A DNA stretch of 64,000 nt from JBBPYC01 sp965218765 (GTDB lineage: Bacteria; Pseudomonadota; Gammaproteobacteria; Burkholderiales; Burkholderiaceae_C), in the NCBI GenBank assembly GCA_965218765.1, contig CBDCLU010000004.1, positions 310,001 to 374,000 on the forward strand, written 5' to 3'. Below are positions 17,945-26,295 of this stretch, one piece after another. The notes under the pieces were generated by a model that saw nothing but the letters and a program-made list of their open reading frames with translations, searched no databases and was not told the origin of the DNA. Both the position numbers and the translations under genes were made by a program. The first letter of the stretch is position 1, and each line of letters starts with the position of its first letter.

Positions 17945-19066
17945 ATGAATGACCAACGACCCCAAGCCTGGACGGCCGATGACGCGCGTTGCGACACGTC
18001 CTGGATCCAGCCGCTTTCCGCCGACGAAGTGACGGGCTTTGAGACGGCACTCGCGCATGCGAAGGCGGCGGACAAGCCGTGGCTCGCGATGACGCGCGAA
18101 GACTTTCCGCTCAACTCCGCCGCGCGTTCAGCACTCGCGCGTGCGGTTGCGACCACGCAGAGTCGATGGGGCGTGTGCCTCGTCAAAGGCCTGCCGGTCG
18201 ACCGCTGGAGCGAAGCTGATGCCAAGCTCGCCTATTGGGGCATGGGTCTGTACATGGGCGTCGCGCGCACACAGAACCCAGCAAGTCATTACATGAACGA
18301 TGTGCGCGACGTCGGCGCCGTCTACAAGGCCGCCAATGGCCGCAGCCGAGGCTACAACACCAACGCGGGGCTCGACTTCCATATGGACTCGGCCGACGTG
18401 GTTTCGCTGCTGTGCCGCCGCACCGCCAAGGCTGGCGGTGAGAGCATCGTCGTGAGTACGATCGCTGTCGCCGAGGAGCTCGGCCGCCGCCAGCCCGACC
18501 TGCTCGAGTTGCTCAAGCAACCCTGGTATCACCACTACCAGGGCGCCCAAGACCCGGAGCAGCCGCCGTACTACGCATGCCCGATCGTGGGCAGCGATCC
18601 AGAGCACTTTACGATGCGCGTCAACCGCAAGAACATTGTCGCGGCGCAGAACGATTTTCCTGAGTTGCCGCGCGTGACGCCTGGGCAGTGGGAGGCGTTG
18701 GACCTGCTCGAATCGATCATGGCCGATCCGCGCTGGTGCTTTCGGATGCAGCTCGACGAGGGCGACCTGCAGCTCGTCAATAACTATGTGATCGTCCATT
18801 CACGCACCCCGTTCGAGGATTTCGAGGCTGCGGACCGCAAGCGCCATCTGCTCCGCTTGTGGATCGCGGTGCCGGCTTCGCAGCCGCTGCCGGCCGATTG
18901 GGCCGAGTACTTCGGCGACGTGCGCGCGAATGCGGTGCGCGGCGGCCTGCGCGGTTCGCAGACGACGCCCGAGTTCACGGCTTACGAACAGCGCCAGGCT
19001 GCCGCGCTCGGCATGCTCTGGCGACCCTGGACGCCATTGAAGCGGCGCGAGACGGTCGACGCCTGA
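17945..19066 (+). CDS. TauD/TfdA-family Fe(II)/2-oxoglutarate dioxygenase
   Basis: A 373-residue protein with the double-stranded beta-helix fold of alpha-ketoglutarate-dependent oxygenases. The iron triad is visible: H-x-D in 'LDFHMDSAD' (about 145/147) and the distal His in 'VIVHSRTPFED' (about 285). The 2-oxoglutarate-binding Arg follows in 'RHLLRLWIAV'. Substrate type is not evident. The ATG is preceded by GGAGA nine bases upstream. It is divergent from a LysR gene. A second, truncated paralogue of this same subgroup survives at 23903-24144, next to an IS6 element. Confidence 0.88.
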   Translation: MNDQRPQAWTADDARCDTSWIQPLSADEVTGFETALAHAKAADKPWLAMTREDFPLNSAARSALARAVATTQSRWGVCLVKGLPVDRWSEADAKLAYWGMGLYMGVARTQNPASHYMNDVRDVGAVYKAANGRSRGYNTNAGLDFHMDSADVVSLLCRRTAKAGGESIVVSTIAVAEELGRRQPDLLELLKQPWYHHYQGAQDPEQPPYYACPIVGSDPEHFTMRVNRKNIVAAQNDFPELPRVTPGQWEALDLLESIMADPRWCFRMQLDEGDLQLVNNYVIVHSRTPFEDFEAADRKRHLLRLWIAVPASQPLPADWAEYFGDVRANAVRGGLRGSQTTPEFTAYEQRQAAALGMLWRPWTPLKRRETVDA

Positions 19067-19097
19067 TGCGTGTAAGGCTGAGCCACAGCATCCGGGA

Positions 19098-20255
19098 TCA
19101 ATCCGCGTTCAGCGCGCGCCGTTCCTCGGCGCCATGCTGCCCCAGCGTAGGCGCAGCGAACGGCACGGGCCCAGGCGTGCGGCTGTAGACCCAGGCGCGC
19201 GTGAATCCGCGGTAGCTGCCAAGCGTCGGGTGCGCGAAGCTGTCGATCATCTGCTCGGCCTGAACCTGCGGATCGTCGAACATGTCGGCCACGCCGCGTG
19301 AAGCCGCGCATGGCACCGCTTCGCCGAAGATCGCCTCCCATTCACGAGCGCTGTGCGCCTTGAGCGCCTCACGCAGCTGTGGCAGGATTTCGCCGGTGCG
19401 TTCGGCGCGCTTTTTCACCGAGTCGTAGCGCGGGTCGTCGTGCAGCGCCGCAAGTCCGGTCTTCTGGCACAGCGCGCGCCAGAAGTGCGGCGTGTTCGCC
19501 GACAGATAGAGGTAACCCTCGCGTGTCGGGTGCAGGCCCGTGATGCCGCCCGAGCGCATGTCGCGGCTCACGTCGCGCGGCTCGCCTTCGGCCCAGATCA
19601 GCCGCGCCGACTGCATCGTCAGCGCCGCGCGCAGCAGCGAGACTCCCACCTGCTGGCCGAGGCCGCTCTTCTCGCGCTCGTAAAGCGCCGAAGCGACGCC
19701 ACCGGCCACCAGCGCCGACGCGTAGTAGTCGACCACCGAACCGTACAGGATCTCGGGTGCTCCGCCGCGCGAGCCTTGTTCATCGCACATGCCGCTGAAG
19801 GTCTGCAGCACCTGGTCGTAGCCGGCTTTATCCTTGAGCGGGCCGGTCTCGCCGAAGCCGGTTACGGTGCAGTAGATCAGCCGCGGATTCAACGGCTCGA
19901 GCTGCTCGTATGCGATGCCGAGGCGCCGCGGCACGCTTGGGCGGAAGTTGTGCACGAGCACGTCGGCCTCGCGCACCAGCTTGAGCAGCGTGGCCAACTC
20001 GCTCGGCTGCTTGAGATCGAGCACGATGCCGCGCTTGCTGCGGTTGACACCGACGAACGCGCGACCTTCGGCCGCGAGCGTCGATGGATAGTGGCGCAGA
20101 TTGTCGCCAGCCGGCGGCTCGATCTTGAGCACCTCGGCGCCCTGGTCGGCGAGCAAGGTGCAGCCATAAGGGCCAGCAATGTAGGCGCTCAGGTCAAGCA
20201 CCTTCACGCCCGACAGCGGGCCACGCGGGCCGCTCGGATCGGCGCTGCGCATCAT
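19098..20255 (-). CDS. CaiB/BaiF-type (class III) CoA transferase
   Basis: A 385-residue family III CoA transferase that moves CoA between carboxylic acids through a glutamyl/aspartyl anhydride. Typical segments are 'GVKVLDLSAYIAGPYGCTLL' near the N-terminus, 'ADQGAEVLKIEPPAGD', 'DVLVHNFRPSVPRRLG', the catalytic-Asp region 'KAGYDQVLQTFSGM' (about 166) and the C-terminal 'FDDPQVQAEQMIDSF'. Its start overlaps the stop of the upstream TTT receptor gene (ATGA), so the two are translationally coupled. With the CoA-ester lyase two genes upstream it could activate a dicarboxylate such as itaconate or citramalate before cleavage; this is an inference from the gene pair. Confidence 0.9.
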   Translation of the reverse strand: MMRSADPSGPRGPLSGVKVLDLSAYIAGPYGCTLLADQGAEVLKIEPPAGDNLRHYPSTLAAEGRAFVGVNRSKRGIVLDLKQPSELATLLKLVREADVLVHNFRPSVPRRLGIAYEQLEPLNPRLIYCTVTGFGETGPLKDKAGYDQVLQTFSGMCDEQGSRGGAPEILYGSVVDYYASALVAGGVASALYEREKSGLGQQVGVSLLRAALTMQSARLIWAEGEPRDVSRDMRSGGITGLHPTREGYLYLSANTPHFWRALCQKTGLAALHDDPRYDSVKKRAERTGEILPQLREALKAHSAREWEAIFGEAVPCAASRGVADMFDDPQVQAEQMIDSFAHPTLGSYRGFTRAWVYSRTPGPVPFAAPTLGQHGAEERRALNAD

Positions 20256-21232
20256 TCGGGCACGATGTTCTGCTGGCGAGCGAGCCTTTGCCAGCGCGGG
20301 ATGTCGGAGGCGATCGTCGCGGCAAACTGTGCGGGCGTCGCCGCGTGCGGCAGTGCGCCTTCCTTGAGCAGGAACTCTCTGAACTCGGGCGTCGCGATCA
20401 CTTTATTCGCCTCGGCGTTGAGCCGTTCAACAATCTCGCTTGGCGTGCCGGCCGGAGCCAGCAAGCCCCACCAAGCCTCGAAATCGTAGCCGGGCACGAC
20501 GCTGGAAAGCGGCGGAAGATCGGGTGCGATCGGGCTCGACTCGGCACTGGTCACAGCCAACGCGCGGATGCGGCCACTGCGCACGAACGGCATGATCGAC
20601 GGTCCGCTCGAAATCAACAGCTGCACCTGACCGCCGATCAGGTCAGTCACCGCAGGGCCGATGCCGCGGTACGGTGCATGGAGGATCTCGGTCCCGCTCA
20701 TCGCCTTGAACTGTTCGGTCGCAAACTGGTTGGTGCTCGCAACGCCTGAGCTCGCATATGCGTACTTGCCCGGATGGGCCTTGAGCTCGGCAACCAATTC
20801 GTTCGCGCTGCGCGCCGGAAAGTCGTTGTTCACCGCGACGATGAACGGGCCTTTGGCCATCATCGCGACCGGCGCGAGGTCGGTGACGGCATTGAACGAC
20901 AGCTTGGGCTGGATCGCGGCATTCGTGACCAAGCTCGACGACACCACGAGCAGCGTGTAGCCGTCCGGCGCGGCTTTCGCGACGAACGCGGTGCCAATGT
21001 TGCCACTCGCGCCTGGCTTGTTGTCGACGACGACCGGCTGCTTCAGGCTCAACGACAGCCCCTTTGCCATGAAGCGCGCGAAGTTGTCGTTTGAGCCACC
21101 GGGCGCATAAGGCACGACGATCGTGACGGGCCTGCTTGGGTAGCGCTCCTGCGCGCTTGTCAAGCCGGGAGCCAAACTGACGGCAAGGACGGTCAGAGCC
21201 AGTGGCAACAAGATACGGCGGTGGATGGGCAT
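20252..21232 (-). CDS. Tripartite tricarboxylate transporter receptor (Bug family)
   Basis: A 326-residue periplasmic binding protein: signal peptide (residues 1-28), then 'YPSRPVTIVVPYAPGGSNDN', 'VVVDNKPGASGNIGTAFV' and 'APAGTPSEIVERLNAEANKV'. The start ATG at 21232 begins the signal peptide. It is the middle gene of a three-gene minus-strand operon (lyase, receptor, CoA transferase), 55 bases after the lyase and overlapping the CoA transferase start. No TctAB membrane partner is nearby. It likely captures the dicarboxylate used by the two flanking enzymes. Confidence 0.92.
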   Translation of the reverse strand: MPIHRRILLPLALTVLAVSLAPGLTSAQERYPSRPVTIVVPYAPGGSNDNFARFMAKGLSLSLKQPVVVDNKPGASGNIGTAFVAKAAPDGYTLLVVSSSLVTNAAIQPKLSFNAVTDLAPVAMMAKGPFIVAVNNDFPARSANELVAELKAHPGKYAYASSGVASTNQFATEQFKAMSGTEILHAPYRGIGPAVTDLIGGQVQLLISSGPSIMPFVRSGRIRALAVTSAESSPIAPDLPPLSSVVPGYDFEAWWGLLAPAGTPSEIVERLNAEANKVIATPEFREFLLKEGALPHAATPAQFAATIASDIPRWQRLARQQNIVPE

Positions 21233-21287
21233 GCGATTGTCTCCTCTTCGATCAGTGAGTGAAAGGTTTAGCAAGCGGGGCTGCCAG

Positions 21288-22163
21288 TCAGATCGGCTCA
21301 TCCGCCAGGCCAAGCCGGCGCGCGATCTCGAGCACTGCGCGCGCGCGCAGCAGGAACGGCGCGTCGATCATGCGGCCGTCGACGACATAGGCACCGATGC
21401 CGCGCACTTCGGCCTCGGCCGCGGCCGCCTCGACCTTGCGCGCGTCGGCAATTTCGGCATCGCTCGGCCGAAAGATCTCGTTGGCCAGCGGCACCTGGCT
21501 GGGATGGATGCAGCTCTTGCCGAGAAAGCCCAGGCGGCGCGACATTCCGGCTTCGGCACGAAAGCCTTCGGCATCGCGAATGTCGGCATAAGCGCCATCG
21601 TAGGCGAACACGCCGGCCTCGCCGGCTGCCAGCCGCATCTGCAGCAGCATCTGATGCACCGCCGCGGCGTCGCCGCGCGAGATCGAAAGCGGTTCGAACA
21701 GGTCGCCGAGGCCGAGCTGTAGCCCAGCCACGCGCGGATGCGCCGCGGCCAGTTCGCCCGCGCGCCGCAGCGCGCGCGGCGTCTCGATGTTGAGCAGCAG
21801 GCCGATTGGCGCAGCGACGCCGTTCGCGCGCTCGGCGGCCTCAACGGCCCGCGCTGCCGCGACGACATCTTCGGGCGCCTCGGGCTTCGGCAGATTCAGC
21901 AGGCGTACACCGGGCCGCACGAGCGCGGCGACGTCGGCTTCGAAGTAAGGCGTGCCGAGCGCATTGACGCGCACGATCACAGTCTTGCCGCTGGCTGCCG
22001 CTGTGGGGCTTTCGAGGAGGACCTGCAGCGCGCGGCGTGCCTCATCCTTGCGCTCGGGGCTGACCGAATCCTCAAGGTCGAACGAGAGTGCATCGGCCTC
22101 GCTAGCGAGCGCCTTGGCGAACAGTTCCGGACGCGATCCGGGCACGAAGAGTTTGCTGCGCAT
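21288..22163 (-). CDS. HpcH/HpaI-family CoA-ester lyase (citrate lyase beta-like)
   Basis: A 291-residue protein of the CitE-like group (malyl-, beta-methylmalyl- or citramalyl-CoA lyases). Recognisable features are 'RSKLFVPGSRPELFAKAL' at the N-terminus, 'DALSFDLEDSVSPERKDEAR', an Arg in 'VIVRVNALGTPYFEAD', 'LLLNIETPRALRRA' with the metal-binding Glu, and 'LQLGLGDLFEPL' with the following Asp region. The start ATG at 22163 is chosen because the family begins exactly there. It probably cleaves a C4-C6 hydroxy-dicarboxyl-CoA ester into acetyl-CoA or pyruvate plus a partner. First gene of the operon; divergent from a LysR regulator. Confidence 0.88.
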   Translation of the reverse strand: MRSKLFVPGSRPELFAKALASEADALSFDLEDSVSPERKDEARRALQVLLESPTAAASGKTVIVRVNALGTPYFEADVAALVRPGVRLLNLPKPEAPEDVVAAARAVEAAERANGVAAPIGLLLNIETPRALRRAGELAAAHPRVAGLQLGLGDLFEPLSISRGDAAAVHQMLLQMRLAAGEAGVFAYDGAYADIRDAEGFRAEAGMSRRLGFLGKSCIHPSQVPLANEIFRPSDAEIADARKVEAAAAEAEVRGIGAYVVDGRMIDAPFLLRARAVLEIARRLGLADEPI

Positions 22164-22197
22164 GAAGCACAGTGTGCCGTCCGATCCGCGCAAAAGA

Positions 22198-22212
22198 AAG
22201 ACATCTTGTCTT
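22198..22212. promoter_or_regulatory. Palindrome in LysR/lyase intergenic region
   Basis: AAGACA (22198-22203), three bases, TGTCTT (22207-22212): a perfect inverted repeat in the short gap between the lyase start (22163) and the LysR start (22240). This is where a LysR autoregulatory site is expected. The same hexamer pair occurs in the operator-like palindrome at 36733-36758. Confidence 0.55.
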
Positions 22213-22239
22213 CGATCAGATGAAAGAAAATCTATCATC

Positions 22240-23145
22240 GTGGAGACGAACTACTTGCGAACTTTTGTGGCCGTGGTTGAGTTCGGCTCGATGTCGGAGG
22301 CAGCTCGGCAACTGCATCTGACGCCGGCGGCGGTGGCGCAGCAACTGCATGTGGTCGAGCGCGAACTCGGCGCTGTGCTGCTGCGCCGCGCAGGCCGCAC
22401 GGTGCGCCCCACCGAAGCTGGCCACAAGCTGGTCGATCGCGCTCGCACGATGCTGCGCGACATGGCCGAACTCAAAACGGTTGTGGCTGACCATGATGAG
22501 GCAATCGAACTGGTCGTCGGTGCGATCAACACCATGCTGCACGGCCTGATGCCGGTGGTACTGGGCTCGCTCGTGCAGGCTCATCCGTCGGCCTGCGTCG
22601 TCGTGCGCTCAGGGCTGTCGTCCGAACTCTACGACGGCGTGCTGGACCAGGAGCTCGACGCGGCGATCTGCTCGCATCCGAACTTCACCCTGCCCAAGAG
22701 TCTGTGCTGGGCACAACTGCGTGAAGAGCGACTGGTGGTGCTCGCGCCTTCGGCCTGGGCCAGCCGCGATCCGCACGAGCTGCTGCGTGACGAACCCCTG
22801 ATTCGCTACGATCGGCGCCTCGGCGGTGGCCAAGCGGCCGAGCGCTACCTCGGTCACGTTGGAATCGTACCGCGCGAGCGCTTCGAGGTCAGCTCGCTGG
22901 CTGCGATTGCAATGCTGGTGGCGCGAGGGCTCGGCGTGTCGATCGCCCCCGACGCGACCACCGCTTGGTGGCCGAGCCTGCCGGTGGTACGGCTGCCGTT
23001 GCCGCAGCTGACCGACGCACGGTGCTTTGGCGTCATCTGGTCACGTGCCTCGCTACGCTCGCGCGCCATTGAGACGTTCGTCGAGCACGCGCGGCGGTTC
23101 TGTCGCGATAAGTGCGTGATGGCAGGATCGGCTGATGAAGGCTGA
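22240..23145 (+). CDS. LysR-family regulator with C-terminus rewritten by IS6
   Basis: A 301-residue LysR protein starting at GTG 22240 ('VETNYLRTFVAVVEFGSMSE'). The helix-turn-helix covers residues 2-60 and an effector-binding domain follows. It is divergent from the lyase/TTT/CoA-transferase operon and is its likely regulator. Genomic sequence of its own ends at about codon 285, where the IS6 end (23096) begins. The last 16 residues and the stop codon come from the IS. The lost native tail is short, so the regulator may still function. Confidence 0.85.
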   Translation: METNYLRTFVAVVEFGSMSEAARQLHLTPAAVAQQLHVVERELGAVLLRRAGRTVRPTEAGHKLVDRARTMLRDMAELKTVVADHDEAIELVVGAINTMLHGLMPVVLGSLVQAHPSACVVVRSGLSSELYDGVLDQELDAAICSHPNFTLPKSLCWAQLREERLVVLAPSAWASRDPHELLRDEPLIRYDRRLGGGQAAERYLGHVGIVPRERFEVSSLAAIAMLVARGLGVSIAPDATTAWWPSLPVVRLPLPQLTDARCFGVIWSRASLRSRAIETFVEHARRFCRDKCVMAGSADEG

Positions 23146-23902
23146 TCGTTTGAAGATGTTTGAAGCGCTGCGCCAAGTTGTGCGGCGGATGCAATACCCG
23201 TTGGAGGTGATGCTGGTTTGCATGCGTTGGCATGCGGCCTACCCACTGAGATTTCGCCAAATTGAGGAGATGACGGGCGAGCGCGGCGTCTTCGTCGATC
23301 ACTCCACGTTGCACCGCTGGTCGATCAAGATGTTGCCGGTACTGGACGCCGCTTTGCGCCGGCGCAAGCAACGAGTCAGCGCGAGCTGGCAGTTGGACGA
23401 GACATACGTCAAGGTCGGGGGCCAGTGGACGTATCTGTACCGAGCGGTCGACCGTAACGGCGACACCGTCGACTTTCACTTGCGCGCCAAGCGGGATCAC
23501 GCAGAAGCGCGGGCATCCGTCAAACGCGCGATCGATCTTCACGGTGCGCCAGACAAGATCACCATCGATGAGAGCGGCGCGAACACGGCGGCGATCACGA
23601 GCATCCAAGCCGACAGCGGCGTGTCCATCGAGATGCGACAGTCGAAGTACCTGGAGAACATCGTCGAGCAAGACCACCGCGCCGTCAAACGCATAACCCG
23701 GCCGATGCTCGACTTGAAGACCTTGTGCTGCGCCCGAGCCCTAATTGCCGGCATCGAAGCCATGCACATGATTCGCAAGGGCCAGCTCGGCACAATCAGA
23801 GATCAAGCCTCGTCTGTTGCGAACCAGTTCTACTCACTGGCTTTCTGATCGCCGTAGGGCTAGCGGCCATGCTCTTCGGTATCGCACTATTGCGACAGAA
23901 CC
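23096..23902 (+). mobile_element. IS6-family insertion sequence
   Basis: An 807-base element. The terminal inverted repeat starts GGTTCTGTCGC at 23096 and is mirrored by GCGACAGAACC ending at 23902. It contains one intact transposase. The flanking eight bases on the two sides do not match, so no target duplication is left. This is expected after an adjacent deletion or recombination between two copies. Confidence 0.88.
23135..23848 (+). CDS. IS6-family transposase
   Basis: A 237-residue transposase of the IS6/IS26 type, which moves by cointegrate formation. The catalytic triad is readable: Asp in 'WQLDETYVKVGG' (about 89), Asp in 'ITIDESGANT' (about 148) and Glu in 'NIVEQDHRAVKR' (about 183). 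The N-terminal 'YPLRFRQIEEMTGERG' is the DNA-binding part. The frame is complete and matches the usual 230-240 residue length, so it is potentially active. Confidence 0.92.
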   Translation: MKADRLKMFEALRQVVRRMQYPLEVMLVCMRWHAAYPLRFRQIEEMTGERGVFVDHSTLHRWSIKMLPVLDAALRRRKQRVSASWQLDETYVKVGGQWTYLYRAVDRNGDTVDFHLRAKRDHAEARASVKRAIDLHGAPDKITIDESGANTAAITSIQADSGVSIEMRQSKYLENIVEQDHRAVKRITRPMLDLKTLCCARALIAGIEAMHMIRKGQLGTIRDQASSVANQFYSLAF

Positions 23903-24144
23903 CCAGAAACGCCATCTGTTTCGCTTGTCGAAGGCTATCCCGTCGTCACAGCCGTTGCGTACTGCGTTCGAGGCGTACTTCGGCGACGTGCGGCCCGGTT
24001 CGGTGCGGCGTGCGCGGCAACGCCGTCACGCAAGCGTTCACCGACTACGAGAGACGCCAGGCGGCTGCCATGGGCATGCCGCTCAAGGACTGGGCGGTAG
24101 GAAGCGGCCGATCATGCGCAGGTGCAAGCGGCGGCTGTGCCTGA
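23903..24144 (+). pseudogene. C-terminal remnant of a second TauD-type dioxygenase
   Basis: Starting right at the IS6 end, the frame reads 'PQKRHLFRLSKAIPSSQPL' and 'AFEAYFGDVRPGSVRR'. This lines up with residues about 298-345 of the intact dioxygenase at 17945-19066. A frame change near 24000 then gives 'GNAVTQAFTDYERRQAAAMG', matching that protein's end. Everything upstream of the 2-oxoglutarate-binding Arg is missing. It was presumably deleted by the IS6. Confidence 0.75.
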
Positions 24145-24152
24145 CGCGGCAG

Positions 24153-25157
24153 CTACTTGAGAAACAGCTGCGTCAAAGCGGCGTTGTCGATATGGCCTGC
24201 CTGCAACGCCAGCATCAACACGATGCGTGCTTTCCAAGCGGACAAGTCACCGCTGAGCACCGCGCCAGCCTCGACCAACTTTGCAGACGAGCCTTCGAAG
24301 CCGTAGCCGACACGCGTGCCCCCACGCGGAATGCGGGTGGCGATCACTACCGCCACGCCGCGTGCCATGGCCCGCTGAATCGCCTGCTGCATCGGCGCAT
24401 TGACGTGGCCCGATGCGACCGATTGCACTACCAGCCCGCGTGCACCGCTGTCCATTGCCGCGTCGACCATTGCGCCGTCGGCCCCCGCATACATCGAGAC
24501 GATCTCGACGCGGGGCAGCGGCGCGGATGCGAGCGGCAAATGCAGACGGCGCTCGGGCCTGCGATGAAACACGATGCGGTCGTGCAGCACCGCACCGAGG
24601 TAACCCCACTCGTTCGACTGGAACGTCTCCACATCGAGCGTGTGCATCTTGGTGACTTCTCGCGCGGCGTTGATATGGCTGTTCAGCGCCACCAGCACGC
24701 CGCGGCCGCAAGCTTCCAGGTTTCGGCAGATGCCCAGGGCCTCGCGCAGATTGCGCGGCCCGTCGAAATCGGGCTCGGACGCGTTGCGCTGCGCGCCGGT
24801 GACGACCACCGGCTTGTCGGTGGCCAGAGTCAGATCGAGAAACCACGCTGTTTCTTCGAGTGTCGCCGTGCCGTGCGTGACGACGGCACCGACGATGTCG
24901 TTTCGGTCGAGCAGCGCCTGCAGCTTCGCGTGGATCAAGGCCCAATGCTGCGGCTCGATCTGCGGCGACGCGACGCGTACGACATCGTGCACTTCGACCG
25001 CATCGGCATCGAACTCGCCGCTCAGCGTGGCCAGCAGCTCCGCGCCGGACAGCACCGGCATGGCCAGGCCGGTGGCCGGATCGATGCGTGAGACAATGGT
25101 GCCGCCGGTCGTGACCAGCGCAACGCGTCGACCGGTTGCTGTGCCAGCTTGGCTCAA
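24153..25157 (-). CDS. L-asparaginase (type I/II family)
   Basis: A 334-residue amidohydrolase of the bacterial asparaginase/glutaminase family, hydrolysing L-Asn to Asp and ammonia. The two active-site threonines are in 'LVTTGGTIVSR' (about 16-18) and 'VVTHGTATLEETAWFLDLT' (about 95). The usual TDT of the second motif is replaced by HGTAT, which keeps the Thr. No signal peptide is seen, so it is likely cytoplasmic. Last gene of the six-gene minus-strand cassette, four bases after the TTT receptor stop. Its connection with the dicarboxylate genes is unclear; it may hydrolyse a related amide or be a fortuitous neighbour. Confidence 0.88.
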   Translation of the reverse strand: MSQAGTATGRRVALVTTGGTIVSRIDPATGLAMPVLSGAELLATLSGEFDADAVEVHDVVRVASPQIEPQHWALIHAKLQALLDRNDIVGAVVTHGTATLEETAWFLDLTLATDKPVVVTGAQRNASEPDFDGPRNLREALGICRNLEACGRGVLVALNSHINAAREVTKMHTLDVETFQSNEWGYLGAVLHDRIVFHRRPERRLHLPLASAPLPRVEIVSMYAGADGAMVDAAMDSGARGLVVQSVASGHVNAPMQQAIQRAMARGVAVVIATRIPRGGTRVGYGFEGSSAKLVEAGAVLSGDLSAWKARIVLMLALQAGHIDNAALTQLFLK

Positions 25158-25161
25158 CGGA

Positions 25162-26163
25162 TCACTCTAGCGAGATGCCGGAAGTCTCGACCACCTCGCG
25201 CCATTTCTTGATCTCCGCCTGCACGTAGGCGGCGAACTTCTCCGGGGAGCCGCCCACGGTCTGCGCGCCAAGGCCCTGCACGCGCTCTTTCATCTCGGGC
25301 TCGGACAAAATCTTGTCGATCTCCTTGTTCAGCCGGTCGATGATGGGTTGCGGAGTGCCGGCCGGCGCGGCCAGCCCGTTCCAGGAACTGACTTCGAAGT
25401 CGGGCAGCCCGGCTTCGGCCATCGTTGGCACGTCCGGCAGTTCCGGCAGGCGTGTATCGGACGCTACGGCGATCGGGCGCAACTGCCCTTTTTGCATCGG
25501 CCCCACCGCACTCAACGACGTCATGAAGCCGGTCTTGACCACGCCCGCAATCACATCGAACATCGCCGGCGACGCACCCTTGTATGGTACGTGCAGCATG
25601 TCGATGCCCGCACGCAGCTTAAGCAACTCACCAGCCAAATGCGGCGAGCCGCCCAAGCCCGATGAGGCAAAGGTCAGCTTGCCCGGCTCAGCCTTGCCAT
25701 AGGCGATCAACGACTTGAGATTCGTCACCGGCAGCGACGGCGTCACCACCAGCACGCTGGGCGAAGCCATGAACTGGATGATCGGCTTCAAGTCGCGCAC
25801 GGTGTCGTAGCGAAGGTTCTTGTAGACCGACATGTTGGTCGCGTTCGCGATGGTTTCGACCAGCAAGGTGTAGCCGTCCGGTGCGGCGCGCACCACCGCC
25901 TCGGTCGCGATGTTGGAACTCGCACCGGGCTTGTTCTCGACCACGATCGGCTGGCCGAGCGCTGCTGACAGCTTGACGGCAACCAGCCGCGTGATCACAT
26001 CGGTTGCGCCACCCGGTGAGAAGCCGACCACGATGGTGATCGGCCGTGAGGGATAGTCGCCGATGGGTTCGGCAGCGTGTGCTTTCAAGCTGCCGGACCA
26101 AGCTGCAAGGCTTGCTGCCATGACGGTCAGCGTGCGCATCAGCTTTCTTTTGGATAGGTTCAT
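25162..26163 (-). CDS. Tripartite tricarboxylate transporter receptor (Bug family)
   Basis: A 333-residue periplasmic receptor: signal peptide (1-30), 'YPSRPITIVVGFSPGGATDV', 'IVVENKPGASSNIATEAVV' and the C-terminal 'APAGTPQPIIDRLNKEIDKIL'. It follows the isocitrate-lyase-family gene by about 130 bases and precedes the asparaginase by four. It is the candidate binding protein for the acid catabolised by the operon. It lacks TctAB partners, like all the other receptors here. Confidence 0.92.
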   Translation of the reverse strand: MNLSKRKLMRTLTVMAASLAAWSGSLKAHAAEPIGDYPSRPITIVVGFSPGGATDVITRLVAVKLSAALGQPIVVENKPGASSNIATEAVVRAAPDGYTLLVETIANATNMSVYKNLRYDTVRDLKPIIQFMASPSVLVVTPSLPVTNLKSLIAYGKAEPGKLTFASSGLGGSPHLAGELLKLRAGIDMLHVPYKGASPAMFDVIAGVVKTGFMTSLSAVGPMQKGQLRPIAVASDTRLPELPDVPTMAEAGLPDFEVSSWNGLAAPAGTPQPIIDRLNKEIDKILSEPEMKERVQGLGAQTVGGSPEKFAAYVQAEIKKWREVVETSGISLE

Positions 26164-26295
26164 GAATGGTCTCTGTTGTTGCGGCTGAGTGCTTCAATTC
26201 ATTCTAGTGAGCATGGCTTCATCAACAGGCGTCTGAGCAACCATCTCGTCGACCAAGCGTCCGTCCGGCTCGTAGGCCCAACAAGGTCTATGCCT

